DNA from: a virus
Direction: 5' to 3' (one strand)
IMG/VR virus record: IMGVR_UViG_3300047678_000392
Coordinates: 1 to 42,203 of that record
DNA: 42,203 nucleotides
In this document: positions 23,977 through 30,469 of the stretch, piece after piece
How the letters are laid out: each line of letters opens with the position of its first letter
How positions within the stretch are numbered: position 1 is the stretch's first letter
The notes under the pieces: model-generated
What the model was told of the DNA's origin: nothing
Databases searched by the model: none
The model's input: only the letters and a program-made list of their open reading frames with translations
Position numbers and translations under genes: made by a program

Positions 23977-24028
23977 CTCAAAATCCAGTGACCGCAAGGT
24001 CGTGGAGGTTCAAGTCCTCTCTCCGGTA
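23977..24028 (+). other. attP core: 3' half of a class II tRNA-Leu
   Basis: Reads from the anticodon loop CTCAAAA (anticodon CAA, 23977-23983), through the 3' anticodon strand TCCAG, the long variable arm GACC-GCAA-GGTC, the T-arm GGAGG-TTCAAGT-CCTCT (24004-24020) to the acceptor strand CTCCGGT plus discriminator A. The bases 5' of the loop do not complement TCCAG, so no complete tRNA exists. Carrying only the 3' half of a tRNA next to an integrase gene is the hallmark of a phage attachment site that restores the host tRNA on integration. Confidence 0.88.
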
Positions 24029-24134
24029 CTCGCGCGCTGGAGTGTAGTTCATTGCGAACAGTAAATTCCAGAAAAGGCGTGATGCCGCAACGTGTTAGTG
24101 CGAACAGGAACGCGCGCACTTGATTAGTAGTCTT

Positions 24135-24252
24135 GTGCGCGCTGAGTGATCGGGACGCGGCGGTTATTGGTCTGCGGGCTGATAGCCGTCTTTCTGAACG
24201 GTGACGCTCGGAAAAACTTAAGCAATTTGCGTCCCGGTCACTCAGCGCGCAC
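24135..24252. repeat. 24-bp inverted repeat, one mismatch, 70-nt spacer
   Basis: 24135-24158 and 24229-24252 are inverted copies differing at one position (a G-T pair in RNA). The pair begins GTGCGCGCTGAG. In RNA this is a very stable 24-bp stem with a 70-nt loop; in DNA it could be the ends of a miniature inverted-repeat element. No gene lies between the arms. It lies just upstream of a tiny peptide gene. Confidence 0.8.
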
Positions 24253-24280
24253 CCGGCAGAATTGCAGGAAGGAGCCAAGT

Positions 24281-24370
24281 GTGAGCTTCCATCAGCTGCC
24301 TGGCGAGTGGATCGCCCGGGCCATTCTAAAGATAATCGCTGCGCTTTTTATTCGGCGGAAGGGTGAGTAG
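24281..24370 (+). CDS. tiny hydrophobic peptide, 29 aa
   Basis: GTG 24281 follows AGGAAGGAG (24266-24274) at 6-nt spacing, the strongest Shine-Dalgarno in the region. The peptide ends with a hydrophobic/basic amphipathic stretch ARAILKIIAALFIRRKGE. Small membrane-active peptide (type I toxin-like or regulatory leader) is possible. It overlaps the 3' end of the opposite-strand gene by 23 bases. Confidence 0.5.
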   Translation: MSFHQLPGEWIARAILKIIAALFIRRKGE

Positions 24371-25031
24371 ATTTGTTCTCGACGCGATGAGCCTCCATCT
24401 CTTTCGCCGTACGCAACTCGGTATCAAGGATGGTCTCGCCTGGGCGGGGTTGGCGGGACATGACGGCAAACCGGCATCGCTCATTATCGGCGGCGATTTC
24501 GCCCATAAATCCCTTTACGGATTTTCGCAAAATGACTGGCTGAGTCAGATCCTGGGATATCAATCGTTCATCTTTCCGCAAATCGAATATCGTGTTCTGC
24601 GCCCACAGGTACAAATTCCGTGCATCGTCATCAAACGGAATTCTCGCGCAGAGGCGAAATACCTGAACGTCGATATCGCTACCCCAGATACTTCCCGACG
24701 TCGATGCGTATTGGGCTGGCTGCTGCTCTCCGGCGTGTTCGTCGAGCACACGCTGCAACAGCGCGTTTGCTTCTGCAAACTTGGGCTCGATTTCCGCGAG
24801 TCTCCCGCGAGCGGCGATCAGTTCCCGGTGCGATGTCAATTCGGTGATGCCGATACCCAGAAGTACGCCCAACGTAAATCCAAGCATTCCGGTAATTGCA
24901 TAGCGCGTTGGCTTGTCCTCCGGCTGCCGATCGTAACTACGACCTGAGGCGATTGCAAAAAAAATTTGCAAATGGCTAAGTCCAAACCTGCCTAGGAGAA
25001 CCGTCGCGCATCGGCGACGGCAGCGAACCAT
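24348..25031 (-). CDS. membrane-anchored protein, possible lysogenic-conversion gene
   Basis: Up to 227 aa. A transmembrane helix (YAITGMLGFTLGVLLGIGIT, residues about 44-63) follows a short cytoplasmic N-terminus; then a coiled coil (LIAARGRLAEIEPKFAEANA) and a soluble domain containing YLWAQNTIFDLRKDERLISQ. The first 20 residues from ATG 25031 are Arg/Cys-rich, so a downstream TTG (LQIFF...) may be the true start. Reverse orientation between attP and integrase is typical of prophage-expressed morons such as superinfection exclusion proteins; function not known. Confidence 0.65.
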   Translation of the reverse strand: MVRCRRRCATVLLGRFGLSHLQIFFAIASGRSYDRQPEDKPTRYAITGMLGFTLGVLLGIGITELTSHRELIAARGRLAEIEPKFAEANALLQRVLDEHAGEQQPAQYASTSGSIWGSDIDVQVFRLCARIPFDDDARNLYLWAQNTIFDLRKDERLISQDLTQPVILRKSVKGFMGEIAADNERCRFAVMSRQPRPGETILDTELRTAKEMEAHRVENKSTHPSAE

Positions 25032-25046
25032 CGCGCAAAACTCTAG

Positions 25047-25074
25047 TTGACAACCGAAGCGCGCGGGGTATCTT
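25047..25074 (+). promoter_or_regulatory. sigma70-type promoter upstream of integrase
   Basis: TTGACA (25047-25052), 16-nt spacer, TATCTT (25069-25074). Start would be near 25081, giving a leader of about 400 nt to the integrase ATG. In 25081-25487 I see no convincing gene on either strand (a reverse open frame at 25190-25447 lacks protein-like character); excisionase or regulatory elements could hide here. Confidence 0.6.
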
Positions 25075-25487
25075 GGAAGACGCTTACGTTTTTTCAGAGT
25101 GTCGCCTCGACCCCTCTTTCACGCTCGACTCTTCGGGCATTTGAAAGCCGTGGCCAGTGGTGACGCTGGCCGGCCTCGACACTCGGGCTCTAAGCCGGTC
25201 TTTTGATTGTCCGAAATTGCGCCATCGTGCGCCGGTTCCAGCGTGATGCTTCGCGCTGGGCCGTGCGCCGATGTGCATGACACGGAGGGCGTGCAGGATG
25301 CCCCATACGGTAGCGATCAGGCGCGGTTGTGCCTTTTATTTGCAATTTGTTGATCCGCCAATCAGGCTGGTAATTGTTTTTGGCTATGGCGGACGTTCCG
25401 CAGGGAGGCGGGATCGCACGGACGGCAGTGGCGGACCATTCAATCACGACGAGGGTTTAGAAAGAATTGGTCCGTCGGGAGCGACCG

Positions 25488-26462
25488 ATGACGGTTTCAA
25501 TTCGCGAGTTTTACAACGTCACGTATCGCGGCCAGAAGTTTCAGGCCGACGCTCGCCGGAAGACCGACGAGAGTTATCACTGGCAGTTGGTGATCTTCGA
25601 AAATTTCTTTCGCGAGTTTCTTCGGGAGCGCGGCGGCACAGAACGACCGCCCACCTTCGACGATCTGCCGCCCGACGAATTCGCCACCGATCTGGTGGAG
25701 CGGGCCATGCAGTGGCAGGTTCGCCAGGGCAATTCAGCCACGACGGCCAACACGCTCCGTTCCCATTTGAACGCGCTCTGGAATTACGGGTTCAAAAAAG
25801 GGTTGATCGGGGTTCAGCCGCGGAATTCGGCGTATCGCACCAATCTCGAAGTGCCGGTCGCGTTCATGCCCGAGGAGTTCGACGAGGTGCTGCGGGTGGC
25901 CGATCATTGGGACGGCCGGGTGGGCACGCAACCGGCGAATATCTGGTGGGGCGCGATCATTCGCCTAGGACATTGCACGATGGTGCGGCGGCAGGCGCTG
26001 GTGGAATTGCCGACGGGCAATCTCGATCTCGTGCGGGGCACGATCACGGTGATGGGAGCGACGCAGAAACACCGGCAAGGGCAGGTGCTCGATCTGCTCA
26101 AGACGACGATCGATCTGCTCCGCGAACTCAAGCTGCACGAGCGGCGCGTGCCGACCGTGCTAGGCGATTTTCCCTGGGGCGTGCGGACGCTCAATCGCCA
26201 TTTTGCCAAGATTGTGGGGCGGGCCCTGGGCCTGGAACGAGTGCCGCCGTGTCTCAAATGGCATGCCCTGCGGCGGACCGGGGCTTCGGAGATCATTGCC
26301 GAGCATGGCCTGGAATACGCCCGCATTCGGCTCGGTCATTCGACCGTCGAAACCACGAAACGGTACTACGATCCGCGGTACGACCTCCATCGCCGGCCGA
26401 TCAGCCAACTGATGAAAGATCGACCGCGGCACGCTCACGGTCTGCGGGCCTTCGTGGGCTAG
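25488..26462 (+). CDS. int: tyrosine recombinase / phage integrase
   Basis: 324 aa. ATG 25488 has GGGAG at 25477-25481 and is preferred over the upstream TTG 25467. Residues 1-115 are a SAM-like core-binding domain (YHWQLVIFENFFREFLRERG; TTANTLRSHLNALWNYGFKK). The catalytic domain shows Arg167/168 (CTMVRRQALVEL), Lys194 (ATQKHRQGQ), H259-x-x-R262 (KWHALRRTGAS), His284 (RLGHSTVETT) and the nucleophile Tyr293 (KRYYDP), nine residues after His284 as usual. It would recombine the tRNA-Leu attP at 23977-24028 with the host tRNA gene. Confidence 0.95.
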   Translation: MTVSIREFYNVTYRGQKFQADARRKTDESYHWQLVIFENFFREFLRERGGTERPPTFDDLPPDEFATDLVERAMQWQVRQGNSATTANTLRSHLNALWNYGFKKGLIGVQPRNSAYRTNLEVPVAFMPEEFDEVLRVADHWDGRVGTQPANIWWGAIIRLGHCTMVRRQALVELPTGNLDLVRGTITVMGATQKHRQGQVLDLLKTTIDLLRELKLHERRVPTVLGDFPWGVRTLNRHFAKIVGRALGLERVPPCLKWHALRRTGASEIIAEHGLEYARIRLGHSTVETTKRYYDPRYDLHRRPISQLMKDRPRHAHGLRAFVG

Positions 26463-26585
26463 CGCTCTTCGCTGTTGCGAAGACCGGTAATCAATCCGCC
26501 CAGCGTCCGTTCATTCTCCGGTGCCGGCTTGTTGCCAGCGCCCAGCCCGGCGCGCGTTTTGCGCCTCAGCGCGCCTGGCTGTTTT

Positions 26586-26623
26586 GTTAACCACCAAGGC
26601 ACGAAGGCACGAAGGCACGAAGC
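26586..26623 (+). repeat. left copy of GGCACGAA repeat (inverted partner at 27010-27037)
   Basis: AACCACCAAGGCACGAAGGC continues as tandem GGCACGAA units directly before ATG 26625. A reverse-complement copy ends the same gene at 27010-27037, so the gene between is bracketed by inverted repeats of about 27 bp (2-3 mismatches). The same words (AACCACGAAGGCACGAAG) are a familiar intergenic repeat in planctomycete-type genomes. The rest of 26463-26624 is gene-free. Confidence 0.75.
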
Positions 26624-26624
26624 G

Positions 26625-27017
26625 ATGGCAGAGTATCGGCCAGTACCGGTTCAGGCGGCGGAGTATATCGCCAAGACTTTCAACAAGTCGATGGTTGTGG
26701 TCCTTGCATACGATCGCGTCCACGCCAAGACGCACACAACAACGTATGGCGTGTCAGCCATCGAGAAGGAACAAGCGGCCGCCGTCGGCGAGGTATGCAC
26801 CAACACTATCGGGGCGGACCTGTCGCGGAAGATCGTATACGAAGACTTTCACCGCGACTACGATCCCGCGCGGTTCAAGGAATCACTCGAAGTTCTGCAC
26901 GCCGTGAACCGCGCGTTAATTAGTTTGATCGCCGTCCGCGATGGGCTCACGGATGAATTTCTCGTGAAGCTCCGCAATCGTGTGGCGGCTGTCGTCACCC
27001 CCATTGCGGCTTCGTGA
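26625..27017 (+). CDS. hypothetical protein in inverted-repeat cassette, 130 aa
   Basis: Starts MAEYRPVPVQAAEYIAKTF; contains a conserved-looking core MVVVLAYDRVHAKTHTTTYG followed by VSAIEKEQAAAVGE, a pattern seen in small phage and plasmid proteins of unknown function. No signal or membrane segment. Its last two codons and stop lie inside the right inverted repeat, so the C-terminus is supplied by the repeat. ATG 26625 is chosen because upstream codons only translate the repeat. Confidence 0.6.
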   Translation: MAEYRPVPVQAAEYIAKTFNKSMVVVLAYDRVHAKTHTTTYGVSAIEKEQAAAVGEVCTNTIGADLSRKIVYEDFHRDYDPARFKESLEVLHAVNRALISLIAVRDGLTDEFLVKLRNRVAAVVTPIAAS

Positions 27018-27037
27018 CTTCGTGCCTTCGTGGTTAG
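27010..27037 (-). repeat. right copy of GGCACGAA repeat
   Basis: On the reverse strand: CTAACCACGAAGGCACGAAG followed by TCACGAAG. Inverted relative to 26586-26623. Confidence 0.75.
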
Positions 27038-27090
27038 TTTTTCCCTCGACCATCGACCCTCAACCCGCCCCACTCACACAGGACCCAACC

Positions 27091-27309
27091 ATGCCCGCCC
27101 CGTCTCCGGTTGATTTGATCATGATCGCCGATCAGCTCGTGAAGCTCCGCGCGACCTGCCAGGCCGCCGGCCTGGCGATGTACGGTGTCTCGCTCGTCGA
27201 CTTCGTGTGCGGCGACTTGGAAACGATCGCGATCAACTTCCGCCCGCTGCTCTCCAAGTACGACCCGCCGCAACACACACACACACACAGAAACGGCGTG
27301 GCGCGATGA
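27091..27309 (+). CDS. small hypothetical protein, 72 aa, with AC microsatellite
   Basis: MPAPSPVDLIMIADQLVKLR then AGLAMYGVSLVDFVCGDLET; helical/beta small protein. Near its end an (AC)8 run (27273-27289) encodes QHTHTHRN, a place where slippage would change the C-terminus. Family unknown. Confidence 0.55.
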   Translation: MPAPSPVDLIMIADQLVKLRATCQAAGLAMYGVSLVDFVCGDLETIAINFRPLLSKYDPPQHTHTHRNGVAR

Positions 27310-27368
27310 CGACGTCGTCGAGCTGACGCCGGCCGGCCAATCCCAACAACTAACAACTAACAAAACAA

Positions 27369-27402
27369 CCCCTAGCCCCTAGCCCTTAGCCCCCAGCCCC
27401 AA
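27369..27402 (+). repeat. CCCCTAGCCC low-complexity tract
   Basis: CCCCTAGCCCCTAGCCCTTA and following CCCCAGCCCC, ending 9 bases before the next ATG. Preceded by AACTAAC repeats. Same family as 21572 and 23610. Confidence 0.7.
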
Positions 27403-27411
27403 GGATGACCC

Positions 27412-27912
27412 ATGCCCGATTCACCTTCTCCCCCTGTCGCTTCCGTGCCCGTCGTCCAGCATCTGTGCCCGGTGTGTCAGCGGGCCTGGGCCACGCTCGT
27501 GATCTCGCGGCCCGCGCCCTGGCTCGATCTCGACGTGGGGCCCGGGTTCCGCGAATACGCCCAAGTCTGTTCGCGCGAATTCCCGCCGGCGTTCGCGCGA
27601 ATGACCGGACGGCAGCAGCAGGTCGCGATCGCAACGATCTGGGAGCTCATCGATCAAAGCCGCGGGCGGCTGGGCGTCAACAAGTGGCTGCCGACCGTGC
27701 GGCGGAAGCTGGTCGAGGGTCGAGAGTCGAGAGTCGAAGGGGCAACAGCCAGCCCCCAGCCCCCAACCACCGGCCCCCAGCCCCTCGGGCCTCGCGAATC
27801 TTTTGCTCGTGTGCTTTTCGGCCGCGTGTGGCAGGCGGTGCGTCGCCAGTGGACGCAGCGTGTCGCCGCGCCCGCGCCGGCCGTCGTGTTCACCCCGGAG
27901 GATCGCCCATGA
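27412..27912 (+). CDS. hypothetical protein with zinc knuckle and repeat-derived insert, 166 aa
   Basis: N-terminal CPVCQRAW pair (HLCPVCQ) suggests half a zinc finger; residues about 45-98 form a helical domain (MTGRQQQVAIATIWELIDQS). Residues about 100-125 (EGRESRVEGATASPQPPTTG) are encoded by a low-complexity tract of the window-wide family, kept in frame. The C-terminus (FGRVWQAVRRQWTQRVAAPA) is basic. Function unknown. Confidence 0.6.
   Translation: MPDSPSPPVASVPVVQHLCPVCQRAWATLVISRPAPWLDLDVGPGFREYAQVCSREFPPAFARMTGRQQQVAIATIWELIDQSRGRLGVNKWLPTVRRKLVEGRESRVEGATASPQPPTTGPQPLGPRESFARVLFGRVWQAVRRQWTQRVAAPAPAVVFTPEDRP
27712..27788 (+). repeat. low-complexity tract inside a coding region
   Basis: GTCGAGAGTCGAGAGTCGA followed by CCCCCAGCCCCCAACC-type words. 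In-frame within the 27412 gene; same repeat family as the intergenic tracts. Confidence 0.7.
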
Positions 27913-28010
27913 AGTGATTCAGATCCATCTCCTATCAGTAAGCCAGACAGGGGCCGCCGGCGGCGCCGCCGGCGGCCCGGTTGGGCTGCCCAGCGAGTCG
28001 CTCGGCGCGA

Positions 28011-28084
28011 AACCCCCAGACCCCAGACCCCAGACCCCAGACCCCTCAACCCTAGACCCTAGACCCTAGACTCTAGACTCTCAT
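28011..28084 (+). repeat. CCCCAGAC / CCCTAGAC tandem tract
   Basis: About 74 bases of 7-mers (CCCCAGA, then CCCTAGA, then CTCTAGA) ending 1 base before ATG 28086. The whole gap 27913-28085 has no gene that I can support. Confidence 0.75.
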
Positions 28085-28085
28085 C

Positions 28086-29042
28086 ATGGCAGGAAGCCAG
28101 CAAGCGATTGATTTTGTGTGGTGTGAATTCTGCGAGCACCTGCAGCGGTGTGGGCGGTCGCAGTTGCAGGCGCGGCTGGCGGCGCTCGTGCGGCGGGACG
28201 GCGCCGATCGCGAGCTCGGTGGCGAGCGGGTGAAGGTGCTGACGATTTCCAGCCGCCAGGCGGCGACGCTCCTCAAGTGCAACGATCGGTCTGTCCGCGA
28301 TGCGGCTGCGACGTTGGCCCGCGAGGAGTGGTTTCACGTGATCGAGGGCGCGCGCGGCAAGCCGCCGACGTACGTGCTCGACGAGCTCGCGGCCCGATCG
28401 GCCGCGCCGCCCGACCCGCTCGCGCGATTGCGAATCGGGGAAGTTCGGGCAACGCAGGCTGCGGAGTTGGTGCGGGGCGGTGCGGAGTCAGTGCGGGCCT
28501 CTGCGGGCCTCTGCGGGCCACTGCGGGGCGGTGCGGGGTCGACCCCGTGCTCAGAAGATAAACCCAATACAAACCCCGTGCTCAAAACTCAACCCTCAAA
28601 TCACACTCACGGGCACTCCGCACCGCCCCGCACTGCCCCGCACCACTCCGCACCACTCCGCAGTGGCCCGCAGCCGGGCGAGCGGCGGCTGCCGTCGATG
28701 CCATGGCGGATGGGCGAAGTGAGCGACGCCGAGCTGGTCGCGGCCTGCCGCGGCGGCGATTGCGGGCTGCTGCGGCACCTGTACGAGCACGCGCTGCGGC
28801 TGGGCTGGATCGCCGACTCGGCCGATCACTGGCTGCGGTTTCTCACCGCCTGCCATCACGTGGCCACGGCCCGCGTGGCCCGGCGGATGGGCGTGCTGGT
28901 GATGATCGTCAAGCAGGGACTCGAGGTGAGCCGCTGCCGCCAGGCGAGCGAAGACTGGGCCGCGGCCCTGATCCGCAGCGAGCACAAAGACCCGGCGCTC
29001 GTCGCGCTGGGCCGATCGATGCCAGGCAATGAGGAGGTTTAG
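28086..29042 (+). CDS. putative replication initiator with embedded origin (lambda O-like layout)
   Basis: 318 aa in three parts. Residues 1-115 look like a winged-helix DNA-binding domain (VLTISSRQAATLLKCNDRSV; RDAAATLAREEWFHVIEGAR). Residues about 125-200 are a low-complexity linker (GGAESVRASAGLCGPLRGGA; HSAPPRTAPHHSAPLRSGPQ) whose DNA is a phased iteron array. Residues about 205-318 are helical (ELVAACRGGDCGLLRHLYEH; ARRMGVLVMIVKQGLEVSRC). Lambda O has the same plan: DNA-binding N-domain, an origin in the linker-coding DNA, and a C-domain for helicase loading. No helicase or polymerase gene is seen, so host machinery would be recruited. Initiator function is inference. Confidence 0.6.
   Translation: MAGSQQAIDFVWCEFCEHLQRCGRSQLQARLAALVRRDGADRELGGERVKVLTISSRQAATLLKCNDRSVRDAAATLAREEWFHVIEGARGKPPTYVLDELAARSAAPPDPLARLRIGEVRATQAAELVRGGAESVRASAGLCGPLRGGAGSTPCSEDKPNTNPVLKTQPSNHTHGHSAPPRTAPHHSAPLRSGPQPGERRLPSMPWRMGEVSDAELVAACRGGDCGLLRHLYEHALRLGWIADSADHWLRFLTACHHVATARVARRMGVLVMIVKQGLEVSRCRQASEDWAAALIRSEHKDPALVALGRSMPGNEEV
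28460..28672. other. candidate replication origin: phased iterons in inverted arrays
   Basis: Left array: TGCGG at 28460, 28471, 28481, 28492, 28502, 28512, 28522, 28532 (spacing 10-11). Right array, opposite orientation: CCGCA at 28618, 28628, 28638, 28648, 28658, 28668 (spacing exactly 10). Between them, 28540-28615 is AT-richer than the surroundings and holds a 12-bp direct repeat ACCCCGTGCTCA (28542-28553, 28573-28584). A 10-bp period is not a codon multiple, so the order is kept at DNA level, as for a protein binding one helix face. Confidence 0.7.
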
Positions 29043-29044
29043 CA

Positions 29045-29338
29045 ATGGGCGAGTCATGCGTTTGTGGGGGATCGGCTTCGCAGCCGAATCGTGATTGCGA
29101 ACGGTGCTGTTTGCTGGCGGAGATTCGTCGGCTTAAAGAGTTGGCCGAAAAAAAGCTGCCGCAACTGATCGGCCTGGTGGTCCAGCTGCGGGCCGCGCAA
29201 AAGGCCTACTTTCCCACGCATGGCGGTCTCGACGACTGCAAGCGCATCGAGCGGGAAGTCGATCGCTGGCTGTACGCCGAACAGCACCAGGCCCGCGCGG
29301 TGCAAACCGAGTTGTTCGAAGTGCCGCCAGTGGGGTGA
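29045..29338 (+). CDS. Cys-rich coiled-coil protein, 97 aa
   Basis: N-terminal CVCGG and CERCC pairs (possible zinc site) followed by a coiled coil (LLAEIRRLKELAEKKLPQLI). ATG 29045 lies 2 bases after the initiator's stop. Function unknown; probably co-transcribed with the replication gene. Confidence 0.6.
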   Translation: MGESCVCGGSASQPNRDCERCCLLAEIRRLKELAEKKLPQLIGLVVQLRAAQKAYFPTHGGLDDCKRIEREVDRWLYAEQHQARAVQTELFEVPPVG

Positions 29339-29386
29339 ATTACCCGATCTCAATCAACATCCCGAGCAGGACGCTCCCAATGGCAC

Positions 29387-29404
29387 CTATATAACTGACT
29401 CATC
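29387..29404 (+). repeat. CTATATA-GACTCATC box, copy 1
   Basis: CTATATAACTGACTCATC, 16 of 18 bases identical to copy 2 at 30085-30102. The two bracket the 29416 and 29722 genes, and each is followed by the start of a small gene. Confidence 0.65.
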
Positions 29405-29415
29405 AAAGGTGCTTT

Positions 29416-29694
29416 ATGAGTGATGAATGGAAAGACAAGCGACCGCTGCCACAAGAATACCCCGTCGATGAGCGGTTGCTGATTGAGGCGGAGACGATTG
29501 CAAGCGGCGCGGACATCCACGACAGGAACAAATACAGGGTGGGTTATAAGCGGGCAATCGAGGTTTATAAGAAAACCCCGTCGCATCATCAGTGGCACTA
29601 CTGCGTTGACGTAGAGCGTTTGTTGCGGGGCGTTATTGCCGAAGCAAAAGCCGGTCGCAATCGCGGGCGGCGGTTTGATGAGTCAAGTAAGTAG
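29416..29694 (+). CDS. hypothetical protein, 92 aa
   Basis: Charged soluble protein (MSDEWKDKRPLPQEYPVDER; LLIEAETIASGADIHDRNKY; VERLLRGVIAEAKAGRNRGR). No recognised family. More AT-rich than its neighbours. Confidence 0.6.
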   Translation: MSDEWKDKRPLPQEYPVDERLLIEAETIASGADIHDRNKYRVGYKRAIEVYKKTPSHHQWHYCVDVERLLRGVIAEAKAGRNRGRRFDESSK

Positions 29695-29721
29695 TTACCC
29701 TCCCAATTTGAAAGGCACGTT

Positions 29722-30075
29722 ATGTCGACCCAGCAATTAGTCCCGACCGGTTCGGCGGCCGTCACGAACGTCGCGACCGAGTTGCCGGAGCTCGCGAACC
29801 TGAAGACTCTCGTCGCCAGCGGGTGCACGGCGCTCACGCAGTTGCCGGAGCTCGCGAACCTGGAGACTCTCTACGCCAACGGGTGCACGGCGCTCACGCA
29901 GTTGCCGGAGCTCGCGAACCTGAAGACTCTCTACGCCAACGGGTGCACGGCGCTCACGCAGTTGCCGGAGCTCGCGAACCTGGAGACTCTCGTCGCCAAC
30001 GGGTGCACGGCGCTCACGCAGTTGCCGGAGCTCGCGAAGCGTCTACTGGAGCGTGGTGTCGTGGTGTATCGCTGA
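29722..30075 (+). CDS. leucine-rich repeat protein of near-identical 20-aa units, 117 aa
   Basis: After MSTQQLVPTGSAAVTNVATE the protein is four copies of LPELANL-x-TL-xx-x-GCTALTQ plus a partial copy, ending LAKRLLERGVVVYR. The DNA repeats every 60 bp from 29781 to 30020 with only two variable sites: codon AAG/GAG (LKTL or LETL) and GTC/TAC (VAN/S or YAN). The motif fits a short LRR solenoid used for protein binding, as in LRR proteins of amoebal giant viruses. High identity between units implies recent expansion or gene conversion. A GAAAGG Shine-Dalgarno precedes ATG 29722. Confidence 0.8.
   Translation: MSTQQLVPTGSAAVTNVATELPELANLKTLVASGCTALTQLPELANLETLYANGCTALTQLPELANLKTLYANGCTALTQLPELANLETLVANGCTALTQLPELAKRLLERGVVVYR
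29781..30039 (+). repeat. 60-bp tandem repeat, 4.3 copies
   Basis: Units start at 29781, 29841, 29901, 29961 with a partial at 30021; each starts GTTGCCGGAGCTCGCGAAC. In-frame (60 = 20 codons), so copy number can change without frameshift. Confidence 0.95.
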
Positions 30076-30084
30076 GTTTGGTAA

Positions 30085-30102
30085 CTATATACTTGACTCA
30101 TC
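30085..30102 (+). repeat. CTATATA-GACTCATC box, copy 2
   Basis: CTATATACTTGACTCATC; see copy 1 at 29387-29404. TTGACT inside could serve as a -35, but no matching -10 is seen. Confidence 0.65.
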
Positions 30103-30153
30103 GGAATATTCGACCCGCTCGAGAGGACCGGACACAAAGGCGAGAAGTATCCG

Positions 30154-30408
30154 GTGAATCAATATCAGCACACGGTCTCTGACTTTTGCGACGAGATCGA
30201 TTTCCCCGCGGCGATCGCCCAGCCGGCCGTATTAGAGGCGACGAGGGCGGCGATGCTGCGCAACATCTTTGACGAGATCGGTTGCCTGCCCGCGCGGAAG
30301 AAGCCCGATCCGATTCTTCTCGGCCGGATTTACAAGCCGACCGACAGTGTTCGCGAGAGCCCGCTCAGTTTTCTGATCGCGTGGTGGATCGATACGCGGA
30401 GTTTTTAG
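30154..30408 (+). CDS. hypothetical protein, 84 aa, GTG start
   Basis: Begins at GTG 30154 with GGCGAGAAG upstream. Sequence VNQYQHTVSDFCDEIDFPAA, then helical AVLEATRAAMLRNIFDEIGC and SFLIAWWIDTRSF. Soluble; family unknown. Confidence 0.6.
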   Translation: MNQYQHTVSDFCDEIDFPAAIAQPAVLEATRAAMLRNIFDEIGCLPARKKPDPILLGRIYKPTDSVRESPLSFLIAWWIDTRSF

Positions 30409-30469
30409 ACGTTTCACCGGGCGATGGTCGCCCGTGGTTTTGGTGGTTCGTTTGGAAAGGAGTTTGTTG

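Noticed and set aside
23960-24030. Functional tRNA gene
   Set aside because: Only the 3' half from the anticodon loop fits; the 5' strand of the anticodon stem, D-arm and acceptor 5' strand are missing.
24363-24947. Forward 194-codon frame
   Set aside because: It is antisense to the reverse-strand membrane protein, whose TM segment and coiled coil are far more protein-like.
25190-25447. Reverse 85-codon frame in the integrase leader
   Set aside because: Pro/Arg-rich without secondary-structure pattern or ribosome site; kept only as a remote possibility for a small regulator.
25271-26590. Forward 439-codon frame overlapping the integrase
   Set aside because: Arg/Gly/Ala-rich and without motifs, whereas the other frame shows all integrase catalytic residues.
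28460-28672. CRISPR array
   Set aside because: Repeats are 5-8 bp at 10-bp period in inverted halves with no spacers of 25-40 bp, and no cas genes exist in the window.
29781-30039. CRISPR or intergenic satellite
   Set aside because: The 60-bp unit is contiguous, in frame and encodes a 20-aa leucine-rich repeat.
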